Positions 24,407 through 32,914 are shown, counted from the stretch's first letter. The stretch: 64,000 nt of DNA from DTU019 sp050949825 (GCA_050949825.1 JBMNGL010000013.1:310001-374000); one strand, 5' to 3'. Numbers and translations: made by a program. The notes: a model not told the origin generated them from the letters alone.

Positions 24407-25120
24407 CTAGGTGTATATTCTGAACAGGTCCTGGGCGGTGGCGTAGATAAATAAACCCAGCATCAGCACCCATCCGGCAATGGCCAGGGGAATGCGTATC
24501 CGTTTGACTGCAGGGGTGACTATTTCCGCCAGGCTCAGTAGGATTTGGCCGCCATCCATAATAGGAATAGGGAATAGATTGATGACAGCAAAGTTTAAGC
24601 TGATATAAGCGGCGAGTATACAAGCAAAACGGAATCCATGGCTAATCACTTCACCACCCTGGCTTACCAGGCCAATCACTCCGCCTATTTGATCGGGCTG
24701 ATTGAATAGACCGGCGATATCTGCGAGTAAACCTTGTGCGAGGATTTGCGATTGAAAAAAAGGGGCCACCAGGCAGTTGCTGATTGACCAACCGTTGGAC
24801 ACCACATTCATAATGGCAAATATGGGTATGAGCAACAGCAGGTTGGCCAGCGGTCCAGCCAAAAAATATAGAATTCTTTTTAACACCGGAACCTGGAATA
24901 GCTCATCCAAATCCTTCAAGCGCAGCATCACATAACCGCCCAGCGGTATTAAGGATAGGCAGTAATCGGTTCCCCTCCACTGCACCCCAAAAAGCCGGGG
25001 ACCAAAACCGAGCGAAAACCTTTTTACGGGCAGTTTTAACAGGTGTGCCGCGGTAAGATGTCCTGCTTCATGAATAAAGATTAATAATCCCAAAATGATA
25101 AAAACGGTGATATATACCAC
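24407..25120 (-). CDS. Site-2-protease-family (M50) membrane metalloprotease
   Basis: Intramembrane zinc metalloprotease. The zinc motif HEAGH lies in the first membrane helix (IFIHEAGHLTAAH) and the second ligand motif reads NLFPIPIMDGGQ near residue 195, the arrangement of M50 proteases. Four or more hydrophobic helices are visible (LYFLAGPLANLLLLIPIFAI among them). No PDZ domain, so it is nearer the SpoIVFB/YdiL-like short form than RseP. The frame is open to an ATG at 25141, but GAAAGGTGG ends about six bases before the GTG at 25120, which I prefer. It is divergent from larE. Substrate unknown. Confidence 0.85.
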   Translation of the reverse strand: MVYITVFIILGLLIFIHEAGHLTAAHLLKLPVKRFSLGFGPRLFGVQWRGTDYCLSLIPLGGYVMLRLKDLDELFQVPVLKRILYFLAGPLANLLLLIPIFAIMNVVSNGWSISNCLVAPFFQSQILAQGLLADIAGLFNQPDQIGGVIGLVSQGGEVISHGFRFACILAAYISLNFAVINLFPIPIMDGGQILLSLAEIVTPAVKRIRIPLAIAGWVLMLGLFIYATAQDLFRIYT

Positions 25121-25354
25121 AATTATTCCACCTTTCGCCATTGATACGCCGTATTAGTTCCAACACAGACTAATAGTCTGGGACTTGCTCTCATTTTAAG
25201 AAATGGCGGTCACAATCTAATCACATTTGCGCAAATATTTCCGCAATTATCATTGCTGATTTTCCATGCAGAGGAGAGGCAGTGAATAAATAACTCCTTC
25301 ACATCAGCAGTTGGCTTTCAATTGACTCGATATATGATAATATGTAGGACAAAC

Positions 25355-25378
25355 AGGTATAATTTGATGCAGGGGCAT
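25355..25378 (-). repeat. Partial MITE-type half-element in front of larE
   Basis: AGGTATAATTTGATGCAGGGGCAT corresponds to the core plus one arm of the inverted-repeat family (arm ATGCCCCTGCA in reverse, as at 4962). The opposite arm is not visible. It lies 9 bases upstream of the preferred larE start and supplies a TATAAT sequence there. Confidence 0.55.
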
Positions 25379-25387
25379 GGCAACCAT

Positions 25388-26191
25388 ATGGAAGAGGCGC
25401 TAAAGGAGAAGTTTTCCTGCTTAAAGGCGATAATACGACAAAATGAGAGTGTTCTGGTAGCATTCTCAGGCGGCGTTGACAGCACCTTGTTGCTGGCCGT
25501 TTGCCATGAGGTGCTGGCCGATAGGGTAATGGCTGTTACCGTAAGACACAGCGCGGTTGACGAAGATGAAATCGCCGATGCCACCAAACTGGCCCGGATG
25601 TTAGGGGTAAATCACCATATTCTTGATGTTGGTTTGGCCTTCAAGCCCATATTTGAGGTCAATCCTGCCAACCGCTGTTATCTCTGCAAGCAGGCGATTT
25701 TCCAGCTTCTATTAGCCCGGGCCAGGCAGTATGGAATTGAAACCGTTATGGATGCCTCACAGGCTGATGATTTGGAGGAAGATCGCCCCGGCCTGCAGGC
25801 ACTGGCTGAGTTGGGCATAATCACTCCCCTCAAAGTAGCCGGATTAGGTAAAAGGGATATTCGCCGCATTTCAAAATACATGGGTCTGCCAACGCATGAT
25901 AAGCCTGCCCGGCCCTGCCTGGCAACCCGCTTCCCCCCTGGAGAATCTATTCACAAAGACAAGCTAATTATGGTAAAGCAGGCTGAATCATATCTGTCTG
26001 AACTGGGTCTGCAAAACCACCGGGTCAGATTCCGGGATGGTGAAGCCCGTATTGAGGTGCCCCTGAACAGCGTGGCAGGTCTGCTGGATGCCGATACCGT
26101 ATCCGCTCTAAGCACTGCTTTTAGAGCGATAGGCTTTTCAGGCATTTTTTTGGATTTGCCCGGCTGCCTGAGCAGGACGGATAATCTTTGA
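25388..26191 (+). CDS. larE: ATP-dependent sulfur transferase LarE
   Basis: Adds sulfur to the pyridinium-dicarboxylate mononucleotide in nickel-pincer nucleotide synthesis. The PP-loop AFSGGVDSTLLL adenylates the substrate (residues 25-36). Three cysteines stand out: Cys97 and Cys100 (NRCYLCKQ) and Cys177 in ARPCLATR, matching the family's catalytic Cys176. A three-Cys set of this kind marks LarE proteins reported to carry a [4Fe-4S] cluster rather than sacrificing a cysteine; that assignment is inference. I choose the ATG at 25388 because homologous sequence begins at MEEAL; the frame is open upstream to 25322 through a repeat. larB and larC follow in the same direction. Confidence 0.9.
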   Translation: MEEALKEKFSCLKAIIRQNESVLVAFSGGVDSTLLLAVCHEVLADRVMAVTVRHSAVDEDEIADATKLARMLGVNHHILDVGLAFKPIFEVNPANRCYLCKQAIFQLLLARARQYGIETVMDASQADDLEEDRPGLQALAELGIITPLKVAGLGKRDIRRISKYMGLPTHDKPARPCLATRFPPGESIHKDKLIMVKQAESYLSELGLQNHRVRFRDGEARIEVPLNSVAGLLDADTVSALSTAFRAIGFSGIFLDLPGCLSRTDNL

Positions 26192-26249
26192 AAAAGGCGC
26201 AGGGTAAAACCCGTATTTTCCTGACTTGCCCTGCGATGGGAGGATATAA

Positions 26250-27005
26250 TTGGACCGTTATGACTTGGAAAAGGTTTTGGAGGACTACAAGCAAGGCTAT
26301 ATAGCTCTGGCAGAGGCCTTGCAAAAACTGCGTCATTTACCTTTTGAAGACCTGGGCTATGCCAAGATTGACCATCACCGCGCCCTGCGCCGCGGCCATC
26401 CCGAAATCGTTTTTGCCGAGGGCAAATCGGCTGTGCAGTTAGAAGGGATCATTGCGGCCTTGTTTCAACAGGGCAATAACATCCTGGCGACCCGTCTGAG
26501 CGCCGATAAGTATGAGGCTCTGGCAGGTCGCTGGGCAGGCATGGAATACCATCCCCAGGCCAGGGTACTGATCATTCGGCAGAGGCCGGTCAAGAAAAGC
26601 AGGGGGGTAATCCTGGTAGCCACTGCCGGCACTTCTGATATCGGAGTTGCTGAAGAGGCGGCATTGACAGCTGATATACTGGGTAACAGCGTGGAAAGGC
26701 TATATGATGTCGGGGTGGCAGGCATCCATCGCCTGCTGGCGCACCGGGAGCAGTTGGAAAAGGCCCATGTCATTATTGCGGTGGCTGGAATGGAGGGCGC
26801 CTTGCCCAGTATAATAGCCGGTTTGACTGATAAGCCGGTACTGGCGGTCCCGACTAGCGTTGGCTATGGAGCCAGTTTTCAGGGTATAAGTGCTCTCTTG
26901 TCCATGCTGAATAGCTGTGCCAGCGGTGTGGCGGTATTCAATATTGATAATGGTTTTGGAGCGGGCTATTTTGCCAGTCGCTTAAATCAGCAGATTGAAC
27001 AGTGA
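26250..27005 (+). CDS. larB: Pyridinium-3,5-biscarboxylic acid mononucleotide synthase LarB
   Basis: Carboxylates and hydrolyses nicotinic acid adenine dinucleotide, the first step of nickel-pincer nucleotide synthesis. The N-terminal ~85 residues are LarB-specific (RLDYEK-type start, then DHHRALRRGHPEIVFAEGKS). The C-terminal half is PurE-like: VATAGTSDIGVAEEAALTAD, VAGMEGALPSIIAGL and PTSVGYG. Length 251 fits. The TTG start at 26250 follows GGGAGG at a good distance. Its TGA stop is also the first bases of a palindromic repeat (27003-27041). larC begins about 70 bp downstream. Confidence 0.92.
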   Translation: MDRYDLEKVLEDYKQGYIALAEALQKLRHLPFEDLGYAKIDHHRALRRGHPEIVFAEGKSAVQLEGIIAALFQQGNNILATRLSADKYEALAGRWAGMEYHPQARVLIIRQRPVKKSRGVILVATAGTSDIGVAEEAALTADILGNSVERLYDVGVAGIHRLLAHREQLEKAHVIIAVAGMEGALPSIIAGLTDKPVLAVPTSVGYGASFQGISALLSMLNSCASGVAVFNIDNGFGAGYFASRLNQQIEQ

Positions 27006-27041
27006 TTCCACTGCAAAAAGGTATAATTTGCAGTGGAATCA
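27003..27041. repeat. 39-bp minimal palindromic element of the MITE family
   Basis: TGATTCCACTGCAAA (27003-27017) and its exact reverse complement (27027-27041) flank the 9-base core AAGGTATAA. The left arm overlaps the larB stop codon, so the end of LarB lies at the element boundary. It lies in the larB-larC gap, where it could act as a weak promoter or RNA hairpin. Confidence 0.85.
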
Positions 27042-27076
27042 ACAGTCCTTAAATAAAAATGAAGGCAGGCTGGAGC

Positions 27077-28444
27077 ATGAGTAAGGTGTTGTACTTTGAT
27101 TGTTTTGCAGGGATTTCCGGGGATATGACCCTGGGAGCATTATTGGACCTGGGGGTTGATAAAGATTATTTGTCAGCTGAACTGGCGCGCTTGAATCTGG
27201 GCGAATTCAATCTTAAGATAAGCAGAAAAACCCGCCAGGGAATCGCCGGAACCGATGTCCAGGTCTCCTGGCCCGGCGCTGCACTGCAGCAGCACCCGAA
27301 ACCCCTTCACTTCCATACCCACCTGCACACCCATAAGCATGGCCACAAACATGATGGACATGAATACGCCCACGAGCATGAGCATGAACATGACCATGAA
27401 CACAACCACGAGCATTCTTATGAGAATAACCATGAACATACCCCCACCCCGGCCATACCCGATGCACACCACCATAGCCATCACCACGTCCAGCGCAACC
27501 TGGAGGCTATTGAGGCTTTAATCAAGGCCAGCTCACTCAGTGACAGGGTACAGGCGGTCAGCATCGGCATTTTCAGCCGCCTGGCCCAGGCGGAAGCACA
27601 GGTGCATGGTAAAAGCATGGCCGAGGTGCATTTTCATGAAGTGGGAGCGGTTGATTCCATTGTCGATATTGTAGGTACTGCCATTTGTCTTGATTATCTG
27701 GGGATAGAAAAGGTCATTGCCTCACCGCTGCACCTGGGCTGTGGTTTTCTGCAATGCGCTCATGGCACTTTGCCGGTGGAATCACCTGCCACCATGACCC
27801 TGCTCAGCGGTGTCCCGGTTTATTCCAGCGGCCTCAAGCATGAACTGGTGACCCCGACCGGGGCAGCTATTATCACCACCCTGGCCGAGGCCTTTATCCC
27901 TATGCCGGAAATGGTGATCAATGCGGTAGGATATGGCGTAGGGGATCGGGAGATAGAAATACCCAACCTGCTGCGGGTTATTCTGGCGGAAGAGAACAGC
28001 ACCGCCTTGCTGATGCTGGAGAGCAATATCGATGACATGAACCCCGAGTATTATTCGCATCTGTTCCCGCTGCTGCTTGAACAGGGTGCACTGGATGTTT
28101 ATTTGACTCCGATTATCATGAAAAAGAATCGCCCCGGGGTCATCCTGAGTGTATTGTGCCCGGCTTCACTGGCAAACAGGCTGGAAGAAACCATATTCCT
28201 GGAGACTACTACACTGGGAATCCGCCGGGTGCCGGTTAATAGAAATAGCCTGCCGCGGGAAGTGCGACAGGTAAATACCAGTTTAGGTCCGGCCGCGGTT
28301 AAAGTTGTCTGGCGTAATGGGGCCATTTTCCGAATAGCACCTGAATTTGAGGATTGCCAGCGCATCGCCAGGGAAAAGCATCTTCCCTTGCAGGAGGTAT
28401 ACCGGCAAGTCAGCCGGGATGCGCAAATCCTGCTTCAAGGATAA
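27077..28444 (+). CDS. larC: Nickel-pincer cofactor nickel insertase LarC
   Basis: CTP-dependent cyclometallase that inserts nickel into the pincer nucleotide. The N-terminus SKVLYFDCFAGISGDMTLGA is typical. A histidine-rich insertion (about residues 74-137, some two dozen His with alternating His-Glu and His-Lys) precedes the conserved VHFHEVGAVDSIVDIVG block; it is longer than most LarC insertions I know and may store Ni. The C-terminal LarC2 part (ESNIDDMNPE, IIMKKNRPGV, LETTTLGIRR) is in the same frame, so no programmed frameshift is needed, unlike Lactobacillus plantarum. An in-frame ATG at 27059 is an alternative start. No larA or other obvious user of the cofactor is in the window. Confidence 0.93.
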   Translation: MSKVLYFDCFAGISGDMTLGALLDLGVDKDYLSAELARLNLGEFNLKISRKTRQGIAGTDVQVSWPGAALQQHPKPLHFHTHLHTHKHGHKHDGHEYAHEHEHEHDHEHNHEHSYENNHEHTPTPAIPDAHHHSHHHVQRNLEAIEALIKASSLSDRVQAVSIGIFSRLAQAEAQVHGKSMAEVHFHEVGAVDSIVDIVGTAICLDYLGIEKVIASPLHLGCGFLQCAHGTLPVESPATMTLLSGVPVYSSGLKHELVTPTGAAIITTLAEAFIPMPEMVINAVGYGVGDREIEIPNLLRVILAEENSTALLMLESNIDDMNPEYYSHLFPLLLEQGALDVYLTPIIMKKNRPGVILSVLCPASLANRLEETIFLETTTLGIRRVPVNRNSLPREVRQVNTSLGPAAVKVVWRNGAIFRIAPEFEDCQRIAREKHLPLQEVYRQVSRDAQILLQG

Positions 28445-28474
28445 ATAAGCCCCGTGACCCTGCGCCAGCCGAGG

Positions 28475-28702
28475 TTATCGTAATAGGAAATACAAGATAA
28501 TGGCCAGGAGGTAGACTGCTACCACCCCGATAAAAACCCACTTGCGCATCTTTTCCATTCGCGCTGTTTTCTTGATAGCCTTTTCTATACGGGCTTCATC
28601 ACGCTGTCTTCTTAATTCTTGTTCCTCTTCTGTCAGTTCCTTTTGCGCCCGTTCCAACTTTTCTTTTTCCCAGGCTTCTTTTTGCTCAGGTGAGAGTGGC
28701 AT
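28475..28702 (-). CDS. Small coiled-coil membrane protein
   Basis: A 75-residue protein of unknown function. The first 50 residues are highly charged and heptad-like (EQKEAWEKEKLERAQKELTE, then further Glu/Arg/Lys repeats), and the last 22 form one hydrophobic helix (VFIGVVAVYLLAIILYFLL). It is probably a tail-anchored membrane protein with a cytosolic coiled coil. The ATG is preceded by GGGGAGGATC. It converges on larC. No family recognised. Confidence 0.6.
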   Translation of the reverse strand: MPLSPEQKEAWEKEKLERAQKELTEEEQELRRQRDEARIEKAIKKTARMEKMRKWVFIGVVAVYLLAIILYFLLR

Positions 28703-29230
28703 ACCTTGATCCTCCCCAAATCAATTCTTGAGCTATCTGGCAAAAGGGATGCCCGATTCTGCTCCATTCTCTATTGTACCCAATCATTTCAGTGTAACCA
28801 AGCTCGAATCTTACCCCTATAGGTAGCAATCACTATATAACTTTTCCCAGGCCAACCGGACTGCTATCTTGATTTCCGGAGGTTTTAAACTGATACCTAA
28901 AGAGGAAATGATGTTTGCAGACAGGAAAGTAAAACATTTATTTTCTGCTGTGTAGGATGATTGACCGCAACTATAACCAAAATTTATTTATTATATTATT
29001 AAATATTATGATATTATATAGGTAATTGAGACTTTTGCATATTGGCTATGCTCGGAATTAACGGGGTTTTTACTGCCCAGAAAAAGGACTTCATCCGCCA
29101 TTATGTCGAATTGTTAAGCGATTCAACAAACACTCCGTAGGAGGAAGTCACTTATGAATATTCGAGTTATGCAAAAGTCTCAATTATGAAAACATTGAAT
29201 TATTTTATCACACAAGGAGGTTATTGATTA
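28703..29230. other. AT-rich intergenic region with an inverted-repeat element
   Basis: No gene seen apart from the element at 29024-29185. The segment around 28970-29020 is strongly AT-rich. The downstream gene's ribosome site AAGGAGG lies at about 29215. Confidence 0.6.
29024..29185. mobile_element. 162-bp MITE or deleted insertion sequence with perfect 18-bp ends
   Basis: AATTGAGACTTTTGCATA (29024-29041) recurs as its exact reverse complement at 29168-29185. The interior has no transposase, but TAGGAGGAAGTCACTT followed by an ATG and eleven codons runs through the right end, as if a ribosome site and start of a lost gene remained. The arrangement suggests an internally deleted insertion sequence. 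I cannot name its family. Confidence 0.7.
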
Positions 29231-29794
29231 TTGCTTAGAAATAAAAAGCTGGTTGTGCTCAGTCATTGCTTGTTGAATGTCAATGCCAAGGTTTACGGAC
29301 TGGCTAATTATAAAGGTGCTCAGAAAGAATTAATCAGTTTTCTGCTGGCTGAGGACTTTGGTATCATCCAACTGCCTTGTCCGGAGATGGGCTGTGCAGG
29401 CATAAGGCGCTGGGGGACTGTGAAAGAACAGCTGGACACACCTTTTTATCGGAAATATTGTCAGGAAATATTTATACCGCTGTTAGAGCAAATTACTGAC
29501 TACCATAATAACGGTTACCAGTTGTCAGCCCTTATCGGTGTAAATGGCAGTCCTTCATGCGGAGTAAGAAGAACCTGCTCATCAGCAACCTGGGGCGGGG
29601 AAGTCAGCAACTGGCAGGAAACAGAAGGAATGATGCGGCAAATTTGCATTATAGAATCATCGGGTATATTTATGGAACAGGTTGATCAACTACTTAAAAT
29701 GAACGGAATAAAGATACCTTTGCTGGCTATTGAAGAAGTCCAACCGGCTGCTTCAGTTGCAGATATAAAAAAATATTTGAAGGGAGAGGGATAA
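29231..29794 (+). CDS. TudS-related putative desulfidase (CD3072-type)
   Basis: Predicted [4Fe-4S] enzyme related to TudS, the thiouracil desulfidase, and to DUF523 proteins. Cysteines expected for the cluster are Cys13 (SHCLLNVNAK), Cys50 in LPCPEMGC and a Cys in GVNGSPSCGV. The 187-residue length fits. The TTG start at 29231 follows AAGGAGG by nine bases. It directly precedes a polar amino-acid ABC transporter with a single-base gap, so the four genes form one operon. The substrate may be a sulfur-containing compound imported by that transporter; this is inference from context. Confidence 0.78.
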   Translation: MLRNKKLVVLSHCLLNVNAKVYGLANYKGAQKELISFLLAEDFGIIQLPCPEMGCAGIRRWGTVKEQLDTPFYRKYCQEIFIPLLEQITDYHNNGYQLSALIGVNGSPSCGVRRTCSSATWGGEVSNWQETEGMMRQICIIESSGIFMEQVDQLLKMNGIKIPLLAIEEVQPAASVADIKKYLKGEG

Positions 29795-29795
29795 G

Positions 29796-30599
29796 ATGAA
29801 ACTCAAAAAAGTATCGGTAGTATTGATTAGCCTGTTGGTGGCAATGTTGTTTGTCATAGGTGGATGCGGAGAAAAAGCCGCTGAACAGGGACAGGTAAGT
29901 GACACTTCCTGGACTGCAGTGAAGGAAAAAGGAGAATTGGTGGTAGGCATGTGTGCTCAGTATCCGCCTTTTGAATCTATTAATGAGGATACCAAAGAAC
30001 CGGAAGGTTTTGATGTGGATTTTGCCAATGTAATTGGCGAAAAATTAGGAGTTGAAGTAAAAATAATTGATGCTCAATGGGAAGCTCTGTTAGCTGGGGT
30101 TGAAAAAGGTGACTATGATGTACTTATTACCTGTATGTCCAAACAGGAAGCGGCCAGTGCCAATATTAATGTTAGTGATGTTTATTATGAACTTAATGAA
30201 ATAATCGTGGTAAAGCAAGGTAATGAAACTATTAAAAACGTTGACGATTTAAAAGACAAGGTAGTGGGAGTTCAGTCTGCATCCGGTGCGGAAATTGCCG
30301 TAGACAGCCTGAGTGGACTCAAAGAGGTTAAACGCTACAACTATAATCCTGATGCTTTTATCGATCTGACCAATGGCCGGGTTGATGCAGTAGTAGTTGG
30401 CTTTGCTTATGCCGCTACCCAGATAAAGGATCGGTCGGATCTGAAAATAATTGACACTCCAGTAGGAGAAACATCAGAAGTGGTAATGGTCAGCAAAAAG
30501 GGCGGCGATGCTCTGACGGCCAAGTTAAACGAGGCCTTGGCAGCGGTTAAAACCAGCGGAGAATATGATCAGATTCACGATAAATGGCTTAAATTATAA
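29796..30599 (+). CDS. Polar amino-acid ABC transporter substrate-binding lipoprotein
   Basis: Extracellular solute-binding protein of the bacterial type-3 family. It has a lipoprotein signal with lipobox VIGGC near residues 22-26, so it is lipid-anchored. The mature part begins WTAVKEKGELVVGMCAQYPPFE, with GFDVDFANVIGEKLGVEV and DAQWEALLAGVEKGDYDVL, typical of amino-acid binders. Ligand not predictable; cystine or another sulfur amino acid would suit the upstream desulfidase. It starts two bases after the desulfidase stop and is followed by permease and ATPase genes. Confidence 0.92.
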   Translation: MKLKKVSVVLISLLVAMLFVIGGCGEKAAEQGQVSDTSWTAVKEKGELVVGMCAQYPPFESINEDTKEPEGFDVDFANVIGEKLGVEVKIIDAQWEALLAGVEKGDYDVLITCMSKQEAASANINVSDVYYELNEIIVVKQGNETIKNVDDLKDKVVGVQSASGAEIAVDSLSGLKEVKRYNYNPDAFIDLTNGRVDAVVVGFAYAATQIKDRSDLKIIDTPVGETSEVVMVSKKGGDALTAKLNEALAAVKTSGEYDQIHDKWLKL

Positions 30600-30608
30600 A
30601 TTAATATT

Positions 30609-31271
30609 ATGGAACTTAACTTTGATATTGTAATAAAAAATTTACCCCTGTTCTGGCAGGCAACGCAGATAACAGTTAAGATTACGGCTTTGGCTTTTGT
30701 GCTGGCATTAATAATTGCTTTTATAGTGGGAGTTTTAAGAAGCTATAATATTCCTGGCGTGTTCAAGCTGTTATTGTCAGCATATGTAGAGATTTTTCGC
30801 GGAACCCCTTTGTTGGTTCAGCTGTTCTTTATCTATTACGGCCTACCATCAGCGGGCATAGTAATGAATGCCTTTACAGCAGCAGTAATCGGACTGGCTT
30901 TAAATGGTGGAGCTTACATGTCTGAATCTGTCAGAGCTTCTATCCTATCAGTTTCCAAAGGACAGAATGAAGCAGCATTTTCATTGGGTTACAGTAAGCC
31001 TGAGGCAATATGGCATATTATATTGCCTCAGGCTTTTCGCGTGGCTATACCGCCATTGATGAACGGTTTTTCTTCCCTGCTGAAAGAAACTTCACTGGTT
31101 TCAGTGATCTCCATTACTGAGCTGACCAGAACCGGCAATCTAATTTATTCCCGTACTGCCCAACCCTTTGAAGTATATTTGACCTTGGGTTTGTTTTACT
31201 TTGTATTGACTTTTTCAGTAGTATTCTTGGCTAAACAGATAGAAAGAAAGGAAAAGAGATGGACACTCTAA
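30609..31271 (+). CDS. Polar amino-acid ABC transporter permease
   Basis: Integral membrane permease of the HisMQ family, 220 residues with about five membrane helices. The coupling EAA-type loop is evident: SLGYSKPEAIWHIILPQA. An early EIFRGTPLLVQLFFIYYGLP motif is characteristic of amino-acid permeases. A single permease suggests a homodimer. The end overlaps the ATPase gene by 13 bases. Confidence 0.92.
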   Translation: MELNFDIVIKNLPLFWQATQITVKITALAFVLALIIAFIVGVLRSYNIPGVFKLLLSAYVEIFRGTPLLVQLFFIYYGLPSAGIVMNAFTAAVIGLALNGGAYMSESVRASILSVSKGQNEAAFSLGYSKPEAIWHIILPQAFRVAIPPLMNGFSSLLKETSLVSVISITELTRTGNLIYSRTAQPFEVYLTLGLFYFVLTFSVVFLAKQIERKEKRWTL

Positions 31272-32005
31272 CCCCTTTGATTGAAATTAAAGATATCCAT
31301 AAATCATTTGGGACTCAGCCGGTGCTGCAGGGTGTATCTCTGACCATTTCCGCCGGAGAAATCCTGGGAGTAATCGGTGCCAGTGGTTCGGGCAAAAGCA
31401 CCTTAATCAGATGTATTAACGGCCTGGAGGATATCAAACGGGGAGAAATACTAATCAAAGGCCAGCGGATGGATAAAAACCAGCATTCAGCACAGATGCG
31501 CAAGAAAATCGGTATGGTCTTTCAGAGTTTTAATCTTTTTCCCCATTATACGGTCCTGGAAAATATCACCGGACCCTGCCGGGTAGTCAGAGGAATGGAC
31601 AAAAAAAGTGCCGAAGAACTTAGCATATCACTTTTGCAAAAGGTGAAATTGCAGGATAAAATACGGCAATACCCTGGTAATTTGTCAGGAGGAGAAAAGC
31701 AGAGAGTAGCTATAGCCAGGGCATTGGCTATGGAACCGGAAATAATTCTGTTTGATGAACCTACCTCAGCCCTAGACCCGGAACTGGCCTATGAGGTCTT
31801 TGATATTATCAAGCTGCTGGCAGAAGATGGTCTGGCCATGATGATTATTACCCATCAGATTGGCTTTATAAAGAACCTGGCTCATCGAATTATATTCATA
31901 GACGATGGTAAAATAGCATGCACTGGAACTCCTGATTACATTTTAAACGAGTGTGATAATCCGCGCTTGCAGGATTTTTTAATGAGATTACGGAAAAATA
32001 TTTAA
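31259..32005 (+). CDS. Polar amino-acid ABC transporter ATPase
   Basis: ATP-hydrolysing subunit, 248 residues. Walker A GASGSGKST, Q-loop VFQSFNLFPH, signature LSGGEKQRVAIARAL, Walker B ILFDEPTSALDPE and the switch His in IITHQ are all intact. GlnQ/HisP-type. It ends the desulfidase-transporter operon and is followed by an inverted repeat. Confidence 0.95.
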   Translation: MDTLTPLIEIKDIHKSFGTQPVLQGVSLTISAGEILGVIGASGSGKSTLIRCINGLEDIKRGEILIKGQRMDKNQHSAQMRKKIGMVFQSFNLFPHYTVLENITGPCRVVRGMDKKSAEELSISLLQKVKLQDKIRQYPGNLSGGEKQRVAIARALAMEPEIILFDEPTSALDPELAYEVFDIIKLLAEDGLAMMIITHQIGFIKNLAHRIIFIDDGKIACTGTPDYILNECDNPRLQDFLMRLRKNI

Positions 32006-32043
32006 TTTTCCAACAGGGGGACGTTCCTTTTGTTGGGAAAAAG
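32006..32043. terminator. Possible bidirectional terminator after transporter operon
   Basis: Stem TTCCAACA/TGTTGGGAA with a loop rich in G and T, flanked by TTTAATTTT upstream and AAAAA downstream, so a T-run exists in the reverse direction. Moderate stem only. Confidence 0.4.
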
Positions 32044-32085
32044 GGGATAGTACCCATGGTTCACTCCTTGACCCAGATGCCAATA

Positions 32086-32496
32086 TCAGAGTTCTTTATT
32101 CAACAGTATATGTGCATAATAGGTCAAATCAGATAAATGATGGGTGATTATTCGTTCTAGAATCTCCAGGTTTATTTTCTGATAATCATGTATTGCTATA
32201 TTGCGAAATCCAACCATAGCCTTTAACCTGGTCGCAAGTTCGGTTTCGATTACACCATTTTCGGCCAGCAAATCAAACGCTTCCCGACTGCTGTTTGGTA
32301 CCCCCCAACTGTTCTCTGCTACCCAGTGCATTGCCAATGCGATTGCTGCTTCGCAGGCCTTTTGCAGGTTAAAAATGATCGAGTCCTGACTAGTCAGATT
32401 GTCGAGGTTGGTCGGGTCATTGCCATACTCCTCCCCTATGCGTTTAATGCAACGTTCAATTATCTGTGCCTTATTCAGGCTTATATCATCAGGCAA
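32086..32496 (-). CDS. hepT: HEPN-family toxin HepT (DUF86)
   Basis: HEPN ribonuclease-type toxin of the HepT/MntA (type VII) toxin-antitoxin family. The active motif RX4H is present as GFRNIAIHDYQKI near the C-terminus. The start is probably the TTG at 32496 following a purine-rich AGGAGAGGGGGAG; the frame stays open upstream. About 136 residues, the usual size. The 5' end overlaps the antitoxin stop by a few bases, so the two are translationally coupled. Confidence 0.85.
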   Translation of the reverse strand: MPDDISLNKAQIIERCIKRIGEEYGNDPTNLDNLTSQDSIIFNLQKACEAAIALAMHWVAENSWGVPNSSREAFDLLAENGVIETELATRLKAMVGFRNIAIHDYQKINLEILERIITHHLSDLTYYAHILLNKEL

Positions 32497-32896
32497 AAAT
32501 ACTCCCCCTCTCCTTAACCTTGGCCAGAACCGGTGCTCGTTCCTCATTCAGGCGGGCATATTGTTTTAGTATCAGGATAAAAAACTCTTGCCTTTTTAAC
32601 GGCTCCAGATCCAGAATTATCTTTCCCTGGGAAATAATCTGGGCTTGCAGAACCGTCGAGGCTCGACGTAAATCTATCAGGTGCACGTCCCGGCCTACAA
32701 TCCCGGCCAATTCCTGAGCGATCATAAAAAGGCCATAAGCTAATACATCCTGATGATTTAAATATGCCACGTCAATATCGCTGGCAGTGCGCATTCGCCC
32801 CCGAGCGGCTGAACCAAAGATAATAATCAGATCGGGATTCAGTTTGCCCATCAGGAACTGCCTTATGTCTTCTATTTGACCCTTACTAAGGCGCAT
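32489..32896 (-). CDS. mntA: MNT-domain antitoxin MntA
   Basis: Minimal nucleotidyltransferase that neutralises HepT by adding AMP to a tyrosine near the HEPN active site (family knowledge). The motif GSAARGRMRTASDIDVAYL contains the GSx10DxD signature with both acidic residues. The preferred ATG is at 32896; a TTG 18 bases upstream is possible. It is the first gene of the pair and overlaps hepT by eight bases. About 135 residues. Confidence 0.85.
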   Translation of the reverse strand: MRLSKGQIEDIRQFLMGKLNPDLIIIFGSAARGRMRTASDIDVAYLNHQDVLAYGLFMIAQELAGIVGRDVHLIDLRRASTVLQAQIISQGKIILDLEPLKRQEFFILILKQYARLNEERAPVLAKVKERGSIFA

Positions 32897-32914
32897 CTCT
32901 TGTCCACCCCGCAA

